From the NCBI GenBank assembly GCA_029260735.1, contig JAJDCR010000007.1, positions 62,001-126,000 on the forward strand: DNA of 64,000 nt, written 5' to 3'. Every line of letters starts with the position of its first letter. Positions within the stretch are counted from its first letter, which is position 1. Below the pieces are notes generated by a model, which was not told the DNA's origin, did not search any database, and saw only the letters and a program-made list of their open reading frames with translations. The translations under genes were made by a program, and so were the position numbers. Source of the DNA: Planctomycetota bacterium (GTDB lineage Bacteria; Planctomycetota; Uabimicrobiia; Uabimicrobiales; Uabimicrobiaceae). Of the stretch, positions 26,680 through 35,572 are shown piece by piece.

Positions 26680-29211
26680 ATGAGGGGCAGTTTTTCCATT
26701 CTTATGGGGATTCTAATATTGACATTATTATCCTCCTATACTTTCGCTGAAAACCGTTCAGAAGATGTTATGCAATTAGGGCGAGAAGCCATGGAGCACT
26801 ATGACAACGGCGAGCTCGACTTAACGATTGAAAAACTCAATCGAGTGCTTCTTGCTAACCCCAATGATGAGCAAGCTCTTAAGCTAAGACAAATGGCTGG
26901 TTTAGAGCGAATGACTCAAATGTTGGTTAAGGGTGGAGAAATGGCTCGGATAGCTCGAGCTATTTTCTTACATGCAGAAAAAACGCCCATTCGCCAAGAA
27001 ACATCAACCGAAGTTATTCAAGACTTAGTTTACAAAGCGGCCTCTGGCAATGCTTTTGAAAAAAACGAAGTCATTAATATTTTGACGTCCCAAGTGGGAG
27101 AGCTTGCAATTCCCTATATGCTCCCTTACTTGGCCAATGAAGCTCAGTATGAAGAAAGAATTAATATTATACTGACAATTACTCGTATGGGCTCGGTTGC
27201 AGTAGTGCCTCTAACTGAGGCTCTGAATACATCAAAACCTTTTCTTAAACAACAGATTTTAGTTCTTTTGGGACATTTAAAAGATGTTCGGGCTTTACCT
27301 GATGTTAAAAAAGTTTTAGAAGATCCTAATGCGGACAAAGAGATTAAGCGCTATGCAGAAATTGCTGTTGGTCGTATTTCAAAAAGACCATCGCGAGTAT
27401 TACCTCCTGCTAGGCAACTTTACTTTGAAAAAGCTTTGGGTTACTATCGAGAAAAAGCACCTTATACAACAGCATTGCATTTTGCTCCTTTGGACTGGAG
27501 ATGGGAAGAAGAGCAGCTAGTCTCCAAACAAGTTCCTCGGTTTGCTTACAATGAAGTAATGGCCGAGCATTCTTGTTTTAATGCAATAGAGCTAGATCCT
27601 ACATATCAAAGTGCTTGGGCTCTCTTAGTTCAAGTAACATATGCTCAAGATTCAGAAGTTCGAGCAATCGAAGAGTCTTCTCTGGAAAAGAGCTTGAAGC
27701 TACCTGCTTCAGATGTGGAAAGATTCGCGGAAGAAAAGAAAATTTCTAAAGCCTCTTCTCTTCTAGTTGCTTCTGCTGGAGCAAGAGTTTTAAACACGGC
27801 TCTTTTGATGTCTTTGCAAGAAAATCGTCCGGAAGTGACTGCTGGAATCCTAGAAAATTTGGGCACTCTGTTTCAAAGAAGACGAGAGCTTTCTTACCCT
27901 ATGCTAAGAGCTCTTCAGCACAAAGATAAAAGAATCCGATACGCTGCTGCTGAGGCTCTTGTTAAAATGGATCCACCAGCAACATTTAGAGATGCTGACC
28001 GGGTTATGCAAGTTTTAGCAGAAGCTTTAAATGAATGGGACGCTCGAGTTGTTTTGATTATAGAAGATGACGACTCTGCTCGGAATCAGCTTATCAAAAC
28101 AGTCAGAGATTTAAATATGGTACCTCTCTCTGCTTTAACAGGAGCAGAAGGTTTACAAAGAGCCCAAGCTTTTCCGCCTGAAGATATGGTCATTGTTTCT
28201 TCTAGTCTTAGAGATCTCTCTACTGCATTTGTTGTTAACTCTTTAAAAGAAGATTATCGCACCAATAGCATTCCTGTTGTGGTTGTCTCTTCTGAAGCTG
28301 ATTTAGAACAACAAAAAAGGATATACGAAGAGATTGATCAAGTAAAATCGGTTATTTCTAAGCCGTTGGCTGCTGAAATTGTGAAAAACCAATTACAAGA
28401 GCATATTGTCAACTCAAACAAAGACTACAAGGGAAAAGCTCAAGAAGTTTCTCGCCGAGCAGCAGAAGCTTTAGCCTCTTTACCAGCTAATGGACGAGTT
28501 TTTAAATTAGAGTTGGCTGAAGATGCTTTAATCGGAGCTCTTCGAGACCGTCATGATGATGTTCGGAGTCCTGCTATTATGGCTTTAGGAAAATTAGGCA
28601 GAGCGAAAGCTTCTGAAGAACTTTCCAAAATTCTTTACAATAGCGGAGTTAATCCTGACATCCGAATGAAGGCCGCCTGGGCTTTAGGACAAATTAATGG
28701 AGCGACTAAAAGAGAAGTTTCTTCTCAAGATGTCCAAAGTATGCTTCAAATATTAGGAGAAGCTCCTAGTGAAGATACTTCTGAAGCTAGAGAAACGATG
28801 GATGCTCTTCATGCTAAAGTCTTTACTTTACTAGGCAAGGCAAATATCCTATTTAAAGATCGTCACAAAGTTTTTCTTGCTCATCGACTTCATAAAAACA
28901 TTGGTGTAGAAAAATCTACAAAAGAAACCTTTGAAGAAGTCTCTGAGGAAACTACAGAAGAAATCTCCGAGGAAACTACTCCTGAAGAAGAAATCTGGGA
29001 AGAAGAAACTTCCGAATCTTCTGAATGGGAAGAGGAAAGTTATGACTCAGAGGAAAATTCTTTTGAAGAGGATTCAGAGGAATCTTCTTTTGAAGAAGAA
29101 GGCTCTTTTGAAGAGGATTCAGAAGAATCTTCAGAAGAAGACTTTGGAGCATTCGATGATGATGAGTACTCTGACGAAGAGGACGGTGATGAGTACGATT
29201 TTGATGAATAA
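26680..29211 (+). CDS. Exported TPR/HEAT-repeat protein with degenerate receiver domain and acidic tail
   Basis: 843 residues. A signal peptide (cleavage likely after TFA, about residue 23) is followed by a TPR (EAMEHYDNGELDLTIEKLNRVL), HEAT-like repeats (about 110-235 and 380-450), a response-regulator receiver-like domain (about 456-575), more HEAT repeats (about 590-700) and an acidic Glu/Ser/Asp tail (about 750-843). The receiver keeps the N-terminal acidic cluster (IIEDDDSAR) and the Lys (VISKPL). The phosphoacceptor Asp is replaced by Ser (MVIVSSSLRD), so it should not be phosphorylated in the usual way. A receiver in an exported protein is unusual in itself; the N-terminal helix could alternatively be an anchor. 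Role unknown, possibly a scaffold. Own promoter at 26553. Confidence 0.82.
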   Translation: MRGSFSILMGILILTLLSSYTFAENRSEDVMQLGREAMEHYDNGELDLTIEKLNRVLLANPNDEQALKLRQMAGLERMTQMLVKGGEMARIARAIFLHAEKTPIRQETSTEVIQDLVYKAASGNAFEKNEVINILTSQVGELAIPYMLPYLANEAQYEERINIILTITRMGSVAVVPLTEALNTSKPFLKQQILVLLGHLKDVRALPDVKKVLEDPNADKEIKRYAEIAVGRISKRPSRVLPPARQLYFEKALGYYREKAPYTTALHFAPLDWRWEEEQLVSKQVPRFAYNEVMAEHSCFNAIELDPTYQSAWALLVQVTYAQDSEVRAIEESSLEKSLKLPASDVERFAEEKKISKASSLLVASAGARVLNTALLMSLQENRPEVTAGILENLGTLFQRRRELSYPMLRALQHKDKRIRYAAAEALVKMDPPATFRDADRVMQVLAEALNEWDARVVLIIEDDDSARNQLIKTVRDLNMVPLSALTGAEGLQRAQAFPPEDMVIVSSSLRDLSTAFVVNSLKEDYRTNSIPVVVVSSEADLEQQKRIYEEIDQVKSVISKPLAAEIVKNQLQEHIVNSNKDYKGKAQEVSRRAAEALASLPANGRVFKLELAEDALIGALRDRHDDVRSPAIMALGKLGRAKASEELSKILYNSGVNPDIRMKAAWALGQINGATKREVSSQDVQSMLQILGEAPSEDTSEARETMDALHAKVFTLLGKANILFKDRHKVFLAHRLHKNIGVEKSTKETFEEVSEETTEEISEETTPEEEIWEEETSESSEWEEESYDSEENSFEEDSEESSFEEEGSFEEDSEESSEEDFGAFDDDEYSDEEDGDEYDFDE

Positions 29212-29328
29212 TCGTTACTAAGGGAGAGAGAGGGTAAGTGTCTTAGATGCTTATTTTTCTCTCTCTCCTCACTTGTGTAGAAAAGAGTGCACACTCTTCC
29301 CTACCTTGTATGGAAAGAAAGGTCAAGC

Positions 29329-30066
29329 GTGCGATTCGGCATTATCTCGGATATACATTCTAATCTAGAAGCTCTAACTATCGCCCTAGAGGTTCTAGAA
29401 TCGGAAAACGTAGAACAAATTATTTGTCTTGGGGATGTGATAGGATATAACGCAAACCCTAAAGAATGTCTTCGTATCATCATTGATAGAAAAATTCCCA
29501 CCATCCGAGGGAACCATGAGCGATATGTAGTCGGTGAATTTCCTCATTCCGTAAAAGAGGAAACGGTTAAAGTTTCGGAATGGACAAGGAGTCAACTAGA
29601 CGAAGAATGTATCGAGTTTCTAGAAAAAATGCCTAACAAAATGATGCATGAGGCAGGATTTCTTATTACTCATGGTTCTCCTCGAAATAAAGATGAATAT
29701 CTTTTAAAACTCAATTCTTTCATTGCAAACTTAAAACTACTTCAAGAAAAGTATCCCGAAGTAAAAGTCTGTTTTCATGGACATACTCATGTCCCCTCCG
29801 CTTGGGCGAGGGGCCACATTGTGCAAAATATTCATGAAGATCAAAAGGTTGCTTTAGATCCTGAGAAAACCTATCTGATTAATCCAGGTAGTGTGGGCCA
29901 ACCTAGGGATCGTTGCCCTTTATCATCTTTTGGCATATTTGATGATGAGGAATACACTTTTACTTTCTTCCGGCGAGAATATGATATTGTAGGAGCCCAG
30001 GAAAAGGTCTATGATTTACTTGAATTTGCTCCTAGATTTGCAGAAAGATTAGCAACGGGTACCTAG
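29329..30066 (+). CDS. Calcineurin-like metallophosphoesterase (paralogue of 19796-20599)
   Basis: 245 residues from GTG 29329 (AAAGG 6 bases upstream; the frame is open to GTG 29287). Metal-binding motifs DIHSN, GDVIGYN, GNHER, THGSPR and HGHTHVP, and the closing phrase NPGSVGQPRDRCP. Cytoplasmic. Close in length and order to the phosphoesterase on the minus strand 9 kb away, so the two are likely paralogues with related substrates. The gap to the following kinase gene is 8 bases, then come the GspJ-like and deacetylase genes, all closely spaced. Substrate unknown. Confidence 0.9.
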   Translation: MRFGIISDIHSNLEALTIALEVLESENVEQIICLGDVIGYNANPKECLRIIIDRKIPTIRGNHERYVVGEFPHSVKEETVKVSEWTRSQLDEECIEFLEKMPNKMMHEAGFLITHGSPRNKDEYLLKLNSFIANLKLLQEKYPEVKVCFHGHTHVPSAWARGHIVQNIHEDQKVALDPEKTYLINPGSVGQPRDRCPLSSFGIFDDEEYTFTFFRREYDIVGAQEKVYDLLEFAPRFAERLATGT

Positions 30067-30074
30067 TTCCTGCA

Positions 30075-31826
30075 ATGGCAACCATAGTTCTTTGGGAATA
30101 CGATATGAACTCCTGGGATTCACAAGCTCCAGATACAGATGATATTATTATCATTAAGCTTTGTATGCATTTAAAGTTCCTTTCTCTCCAACAATTAGAA
30201 AATATTTATTCTAAAAATGTTGGACGACAGTTTATCTTTGCTTTAATGGATAGTAAACTTCTTGCTCCTGATCAAATGAATGAACTGTTCTCTCTACGAG
30301 GAAAAGCGGCTTTATGCGATAAATGTGATGAATTAAACTTTCGCAAATCCCAACAAAAAGTGTTGCTTTGTCGAAAATGCGGCGTTGCTATTCGTCAGAA
30401 ATCCTTGAAAAAAGGAGGTACGACAACCTCACCCCGTAATAAATACGGAAAATTCAAGATCAAGCAAAAAATAGGGGAAGGTAATGTTGGAGTTGTATAT
30501 AAAGCCATTGATACAGAGTTAGATCGTCTTGTTGCTTTGAAAATGCTAAAAATGGCAGAAGGTGAGCAAGTTGCTCGGTTTAAACAAGAAGCTAGGTCGG
30601 TCGCCGCTCTGAATCATGAATACATTGTTTCTATCTATGATATTGGAGAAGATCTAGGAGAGCACTTCATTGCAATGGAGTATGTTCCTGGAGAAAAACT
30701 AAGTCAATATATGGAACTTAATGAAGTTTCTTATGATGATTCTTTAGCGATTGTTATTAAGATTGCTGAAGGCCTTCAACATGCCCATGAACATCAAATC
30801 ATTCATCGAGATATCAAGCCTGATAACATTATTATCACAAATAATCAAATTCCTAAAGTTACCGATTTTGGTTTAGCTCGAAAACTCTCTCAGAATGTTC
30901 GTATTACACGAGATAATATTATCATGGGAACCCCTATTTACATGTCTCCAGAGCAAGCCAATGATGATCCTCACCTCGGACATGAAACAGATATCTATTC
31001 CTTGGGAGTTGTTTTATATGAAATGCTAGCGGGTCGCACTCCTTTCTTGGAAGCTCCGACCTTGACTTTACTTCAGCAAATTGTCTATCAGCCTCCGCCA
31101 CCTTTAGATGAAATTTGTCCTGATTTAGATTCTGAGTTGATTGAGATTTGTCTTAAGGCTTTGGCTAAGAAAAAACAAGAACGTTTCTCTTCTATGGAGA
31201 AATTCGCCCAAGCTCTAAAAGATTACTTAGATAAAAAAAGTAGTTCTCCTCATTTATCTTCTCTGGAGAAATCGACAGTAGTACCTTCTCTGGAAAAATC
31301 GGCAGTAGTACCTTCTCTGGAAAAATCGGCAGTATCACCTTCTCTAGAAAAATCGACAGCAGCACCTTCTCTGGAAAAATTGACTATGGCTTCTGTATCC
31401 ACAGAAGAAAAAAAAGAAAGTGTTCTCTTAGAAAAAAAGCCTGCTGTGCCTAGAAAAAGGGAGCAGATCACACAGAATGAGCCTTCTAATAGTCCAGACC
31501 AAGCTTATACCCATATTCAAAAAACTCAAGCAGAGCCACAAAATTTTGTTGAATCGTCTGTTCCTGTGAAAATGTCTGTTGCAAAAAATGAGTCCGCCAT
31601 AAAAAATGAGATAAGTAAAGAAGTTAGTGCAAAATCAGGGAAAACATCGCGAATTCTCAATGTACCTCCTAAAGTAGAAGCTTCAGGAGATGCAGGAACC
31701 TTATCTTATGGTCAGATGTTAGCCAAACAGCACCAAGAGAAGAACGATTTTATGCAATTGTGGGTAGATATAGTTTTATGGGGACTTCTTTTCCTAGGGC
31801 TAGTTTACTTGGTTTTCCAACTTTGA
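30075..31826 (+). CDS. Ser/Thr protein kinase with zinc ribbon and C-terminal membrane anchor
   Basis: 583 residues. An N-terminal segment of unknown fold (1-75) is followed by a four-cysteine zinc ribbon (C81, C84, C99, C102) and a full Hanks kinase domain (about 125-385: IGEGNVGVVYKA, HRDIKPDNII near residue 243, DFGLAR, MSPEQA). A low-complexity linker contains five tandem roughly 10-residue repeats (SLEKSxVxP). A single transmembrane helix ends the chain (VLWGLLFLGLVYLVF), so the kinase is probably tail-anchored facing the cytoplasm. ATG 30075 has a poor ribosome-binding site; ATG 30105 is an alternative. It sits 8 bases after the phosphoesterase and 22 before the pseudopilin gene, suggesting co-expression. 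Targets unknown. Confidence 0.9.
   Translation: MATIVLWEYDMNSWDSQAPDTDDIIIIKLCMHLKFLSLQQLENIYSKNVGRQFIFALMDSKLLAPDQMNELFSLRGKAALCDKCDELNFRKSQQKVLLCRKCGVAIRQKSLKKGGTTTSPRNKYGKFKIKQKIGEGNVGVVYKAIDTELDRLVALKMLKMAEGEQVARFKQEARSVAALNHEYIVSIYDIGEDLGEHFIAMEYVPGEKLSQYMELNEVSYDDSLAIVIKIAEGLQHAHEHQIIHRDIKPDNIIITNNQIPKVTDFGLARKLSQNVRITRDNIIMGTPIYMSPEQANDDPHLGHETDIYSLGVVLYEMLAGRTPFLEAPTLTLLQQIVYQPPPPLDEICPDLDSELIEICLKALAKKKQERFSSMEKFAQALKDYLDKKSSSPHLSSLEKSTVVPSLEKSAVVPSLEKSAVSPSLEKSTAAPSLEKLTMASVSTEEKKESVLLEKKPAVPRKREQITQNEPSNSPDQAYTHIQKTQAEPQNFVESSVPVKMSVAKNESAIKNEISKEVSAKSGKTSRILNVPPKVEASGDAGTLSYGQMLAKQHQEKNDFMQLWVDIVLWGLLFLGLVYLVFQL
31256..31400. repeat. Tandem ~30-bp coding repeats in the kinase linker
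   Basis: Five near-identical units of about 30 bp beginning CTTCTCTGGA encode the SLEKS-type decapeptides. Differences between units are few, suggesting recent expansion by slippage or recombination. Confidence 0.8.
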
Positions 31827-31848
31827 ATGATGTAGCTGTAACAAGTAA

Positions 31849-33006
31849 ATGACAGGTAAAATGAGAAGACAAAACGGATTTACTCTGACAGAGCTAATGG
31901 TAGCAATGGGATTGTTACTTTTTTTGGGCTTAATGTTAGTGGGAGTACTTAGGCAAACTCTTCGAGTTTGGCAAAGCACCGAAGAAGCCCGAGATGTTCA
32001 TGAAGTCGCTCGTGTTACTATGGATATACTAAGTGAAGATCTTCATGCACTTTACACCTCTAGTGACAAAATCAATAGCCAAACTAGTTCTGTTGAGCCT
32101 TCTGGTATTGCGTTTCTTTTGGACAAAGATTCTTTTGGTCGACAACGATTGCGTTTTGTACGAAAGATAAGGGAAGAAAATCATCCTATTTTAAGAGAAG
32201 CAGGAACTCATCCTTTGGCTAAAGGCTATGACGAGTATTACACCTCCAAAAGTGACGCGACTAAAAAAATCCGAGCACCAGGAGGAACAGCCGAAGTTTT
32301 TTATTGTTTAACTCCTAATAAAACAGGGATGGATCTTTGGAGAGGTATACGCACTCCCTTGGGAGGAGAGAAGAGTTTTTTTGAAGATAAGAATATTGAA
32401 AATATTTCTCAAATAGAGGAAAGCTGTCATCTGATTGCGAGAGGTGTTTTACAATTTTCTATAGGTTGTTGGTCTTGGCAAACTACTCCAGAGAATAGGT
32501 CTCTTGACCCAAGAGCGGGGGGTGTTTCAGCCGTTTGGGATTCGACTAGAAGCCAGCTAAAAAACTTTTTTTTATATAATCCTGATACTTCGACTGGCAA
32601 AAAAAGCATATTTCCTAGTAAAATACAAGTATCATTAGTCGTAAAAAATGGCTTAAGAACAGAGTTGAAAAAAAATTTAGGAGAGGATGATGGTGTTTGT
32701 GTCGTTATTAATAGCTCATCATTTCCAAGTCCTCAAGGATCTTTCCGTTATCTTCGAATTGATGATGAGTGGATGAGCTATACAAAAAATTCGGAAAATA
32801 CCTTTACTGGATTGAGACGAGGAATTTGGGGGAGCCAAGCAGTGAAACATCTTGCAGAGAAACTCGTTACTCATACTTACTATGAACCCTGGGATAAAAA
32901 GAAACTCCTCCCAAAAACTTATGAGACCAGGGAAAAAACAATGGTTTACACTGGACTATTTTTCACCAAGACATTTGCAACCTCAGCTTACCAGACAAAA
33001 CCATGA
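31849..33006 (+). CDS. GspJ-like prepilin-type pseudopilin
   Basis: 385 residues. A classical type IV prepilin N-terminus: basic leader, then NGFTLTELMVAMGLLLFLGL with cleavage expected after Gly and the Glu at +5. The rest is a soluble beta-rich domain with GspJ-like length and features (a long polar C-terminal part, EARDVHEVARVTMDILSEDL after the helix). It would be processed by prepilin peptidase and sit in a type II secretion pseudopilus. ATG 31849 or 31861 could be the start; both precede the leader. It is 22 bases after a kinase gene and 45 before the deacetylase. The GspK-like gene is 26 kb away, so the secretion genes are dispersed. Confidence 0.8.
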   Translation: MTGKMRRQNGFTLTELMVAMGLLLFLGLMLVGVLRQTLRVWQSTEEARDVHEVARVTMDILSEDLHALYTSSDKINSQTSSVEPSGIAFLLDKDSFGRQRLRFVRKIREENHPILREAGTHPLAKGYDEYYTSKSDATKKIRAPGGTAEVFYCLTPNKTGMDLWRGIRTPLGGEKSFFEDKNIENISQIEESCHLIARGVLQFSIGCWSWQTTPENRSLDPRAGGVSAVWDSTRSQLKNFFLYNPDTSTGKKSIFPSKIQVSLVVKNGLRTELKKNLGEDDGVCVVINSSSFPSPQGSFRYLRIDDEWMSYTKNSENTFTGLRRGIWGSQAVKHLAEKLVTHTYYEPWDKKKLLPKTYETREKTMVYTGLFFTKTFATSAYQTKP

Positions 33007-33051
33007 ACTTATAGAAATTTTTTCTATAACCAGAACCAATGGAGAAAAAAC

Positions 33052-34020
33052 ATGTCAGAACAAATTATTTATCACCCTAAGTATAACATGAGTTTCTATG
33101 GTTTGGAGAAGCTGCATAAATTTCCTGCCGATAAATATGCTCGTATCAAAAGAACTCTTCTTAAGTCTGGCGCTTTTCGAGGAACAGATTTTCTCAAGCC
33201 TGAGCTCAATGAAGATCTAGTAAATCGCTTTTTAACTACCGAACATGCTCGCCAAAGTAGAGAGCCTAAGTGGCTTGCTCAATGTTTGGAGTTAAATCCT
33301 CTTCGATTTGTTCCCCGCAGTTTCCTTCACAAACATCTTTGTTCTGCCATGATGCTAGCAACTTGCGGAACAGTGAAATCGGCTGAAGTCGCTTTAGAAA
33401 AAGGAAAAGCGATTAACCTTTCGGGAGGTTACCACCATGCTTCTTTTAGTCATGGGGAAGGTTTTTGTATTTATCCAGATGTTCCTATCGCGGTCCTGGC
33501 TCTCCGAGAAAAGGGCTTGGCTCAAAAATGTGCGATTATAGATCTGGATGCTCATCAAGGAAATGGCACCGAGAGATGTTTCTTGGACGACTCTGATATT
33601 TTTATGGTCGATCTCTATGATGAGGAGATGTGGCCACAAGACAAAGAGGCTGAGAAAGGTATTGACCTAAAGATTCACGTGGGGGAGGCCACCGAAGAAG
33701 AGTACTTGGGATATCTCGAAGAGATAGTTTTTCCTGAAGTAAAAGCTTTTCGGCCAGAAATTATTTTTTATAATGCAGGAAATGATATCTATGAAAAAGA
33801 TCCTCTTACCCGAATGAAAATATCCCGCGAAGGTATTGCCAAAAGAGATGCCATGGTTTTTCAATTTGCAGAAAAAGAACACATTCCTATCGCAATGGTT
33901 CTCTCTGGTGGCTATAACGCAGATTCCGCTGCGATGATTGCCCATACTGTCGAGCGGCAGTTTAGTACTGCGCGAGTGGCGACATGCTCTCCTGCTTTGC
34001 AGACTCGGCCTGCTGTTTAG
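33052..34020 (+). CDS. Histone deacetylase-superfamily hydrolase (HDAC11/class IV-like)
   Basis: 322 residues. Arginase-deacetylase fold with all metal and catalytic residues visible: GGYHHASFSHGEGF (tandem His charge relay), IIDLDAHQGNG (Asp and His zinc ligands) and NAGNDIYEKDPL (third Asp ligand), then VLSGGYN. The short loops and the DAHQGNG/GNDIYEKDPL phrases are those of class IV enzymes. Bacterial members remove acetyl or longer acyl groups from proteins or polyamines; the substrate here is unknown. GGAG 6 bases before ATG 33052 supports the start. Last gene of the closely spaced set that starts at 29329; followed by a long inverted-repeat element. Confidence 0.9.
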   Translation: MSEQIIYHPKYNMSFYGLEKLHKFPADKYARIKRTLLKSGAFRGTDFLKPELNEDLVNRFLTTEHARQSREPKWLAQCLELNPLRFVPRSFLHKHLCSAMMLATCGTVKSAEVALEKGKAINLSGGYHHASFSHGEGFCIYPDVPIAVLALREKGLAQKCAIIDLDAHQGNGTERCFLDDSDIFMVDLYDEEMWPQDKEAEKGIDLKIHVGEATEEEYLGYLEEIVFPEVKAFRPEIIFYNAGNDIYEKDPLTRMKISREGIAKRDAMVFQFAEKEHIPIAMVLSGGYNADSAAMIAHTVERQFSTARVATCSPALQTRPAV

Positions 34021-34054
34021 GGAGCTATCTTAGCTTATGTAGTGAGAAGGGTAA

Positions 34055-34384
34055 GGCTTATCTGAAACCGTTAAAGAAAAAGATGATCGAAAACCGTTCT
34101 AAGCACCATGTTCCCTGGAGGGTGAGGCTCCTGCCGAACAGGGGATGTGATTGGCTCCTGATGGTATTGAGGCACGTTCACAGGATCATAGGTTTCATAT
34201 TGAAAAAACGTTTTTATATCGCGGGTGCTCCTGCCGCACCGGAGATGTGAGTTGTTTTTAATATATTTCGGCATACTCATATAGGTTTCATATTGAAATA
34301 CCATCAGGAACAAAGCACATCCCCGGTGCGGCAGGAGCCTTACCCTCCACAGAACATAAGCATGTGTCCGGTTTTAGATAAGCT
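34055..34384. repeat. Long imperfect inverted-repeat element (MITE-like or structured RNA)
   Basis: Nested arms fill the intergenic space between the deacetylase and rsgA. The outer arms (34055-34070 and 34369-34384, GCTTATCTGAAACCG-like) enclose ~55-base arms at 34113-34167 and 34298-34352 that pair with few mismatches. A third copy of the core GCTCCTGCCGCACCGGAGATGTG-like block, direct with respect to the left arm, lies at 34226-34249. A 19-base sequence ending GGTTTCATATTGAAA is directly repeated at 34187-34205 and 34280-34298. GC content is higher than the surroundings and no reading frame is convincing. It fills the 382-base gap 34021-34402. Confidence 0.75.
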
Positions 34385-34402
34385 CATCCAAACCATCCAT
34401 CC

Positions 34403-35362
34403 CTAGGAATCCCGATAAATAGGCCGCGAGGCCATCGTTTCCATTTGCAAAGACTCCATGATATGCAAATAGCTTTCATAACGGAAAAGAGGGAGTTCTC
34501 CTGCCTCAACAGCTCGTTTGACTTCGCATTTAGGCTCGTGTATATGCGTGCATCCACGATATTTACATTGACTAGACAAAGCAAGCATTTCTGGAAAATA
34601 TAAAGAAACTTCTCTCTCTTCGGTTTCCCACAGGCTTAATTCCCTTATACCAGGAGTATCCACAACATACCCACCTTGTTTGAGAGGTAGTAAGTTTACA
34701 CTTGTGGTGGCGTGCCGCCCTCGTTTAGTTTTTTTTCCTACTTCCTTAGTCACTAATTTTAGATTAGGGTCTAAGCTTAGAAGAAGAGATGATTTTCCGA
34801 CCCCTGAGTGACCCGCCACAACTGTACTTCGACCTTGTAAAAGAGATTCTAGTTCCTCAAGACCTTCCTTTTCTACTGTGCTAGTTAAAATAATGGAATA
34901 TTTTAAATTTCGATAGATTTCAATAACTTCTGTAACCAGTTCTGGATTGGGCTCTTCTCCGAAGAGATCAGTTTTATTGATGCAAATGATCGGGTCGAGG
35001 TTCCCTTGGAAACTAGCAACTAAGAAGCGGTCGATGATAGCAGGGTGAAAAGCAGGCATCCCCACTGAGGTAACAATAAGTAGTTGCTCAACATTGCTTA
35101 CGACAACCTGCTCTTTAGATGCACCCCCGATGGCTCGGCGAGAGAGTTTTGATTTTCGAGGAAGGACTTCTTCGATTTTAATTTCATCTGATTTATCGCG
35201 CTGAAAAACAACTTCGTCTCCGACACACAAAGGCTTAGAACTATTGGGATCGGCCCCTTTTATTTTGTACTTGATATAGGCACGGTGATTTTCTCCTTGA
35301 CTGTGAATCCGGCAGCGCTTACCGTCAATTCGAGTAATAACTCCTCTTTGCTTTTTTATCAT
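34403..35362 (-). CDS. rsgA: Ribosome small-subunit maturation GTPase RsgA
   Basis: 319 residues. N-terminal OB-fold (RGVITRIDGKRCRIHS), then a circularly permuted GTPase domain in the order G4 (INKTD), G1 (GHSGVGKSSLL), G3 (DTPGIREL), and a C-terminal zinc-binding region (Cys residues in SSQCKYRGCTHIHEPKC). It is a GTP-dependent checkpoint factor for late 30S assembly in the cytoplasm. The ribosome-binding site before ATG 35362 is weak. It is convergent with the deacetylase gene across the inverted-repeat element and divergent from the giant TPR gene. Confidence 0.95.
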   Translation of the reverse strand: MIKKQRGVITRIDGKRCRIHSQGENHRAYIKYKIKGADPNSSKPLCVGDEVVFQRDKSDEIKIEEVLPRKSKLSRRAIGGASKEQVVVSNVEQLLIVTSVGMPAFHPAIIDRFLVASFQGNLDPIICINKTDLFGEEPNPELVTEVIEIYRNLKYSIILTSTVEKEGLEELESLLQGRSTVVAGHSGVGKSSLLLSLDPNLKLVTKEVGKKTKRGRHATTSVNLLPLKQGGYVVDTPGIRELSLWETEEREVSLYFPEMLALSSQCKYRGCTHIHEPKCEVKRAVEAGELPLFRYESYLHIMESLQMETMASRPIYRDS

Positions 35363-35491
35363 AGCTATTTTTTTATTTGCCCCTTGGTTGAAAGAGATTT
35401 CTAAGTAGGTAGATTTTCTGTTACTTTATTCTATTGCTTTTCTATTTTATAACTAAAGGAGGAGTGTTTTCTATTCTTTTTTTTGAAATAC

Positions 35492-35520
35492 TTGCAAATC
35501 CTTCTAGTTTTCTCTACAAT
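35492..35520 (+). promoter_or_regulatory. Sigma-70-type promoter for the giant TPR gene
   Basis: TTGCAA at 35492-35497, a 17-base spacer, then TACAAT at 35515-35520, 53 bases before ATG 35573. Confidence 0.55.
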
Positions 35521-35572
35521 TCTAGATTATAGAAGGCCGTTTATTTCTTGATTAGAGCCAGGAGACCTTGTT

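Noticed and set aside
28931..29294. Lys/Leu-rich and Ser-rich frames over the acidic tail
   Set aside because: They are out-of-frame readings of the low-complexity Glu/Ser repeat of the HEAT protein gene.
31256..31400. CRISPR-like array
   Set aside because: The repeats are contiguous, in frame and have no unique spacers.
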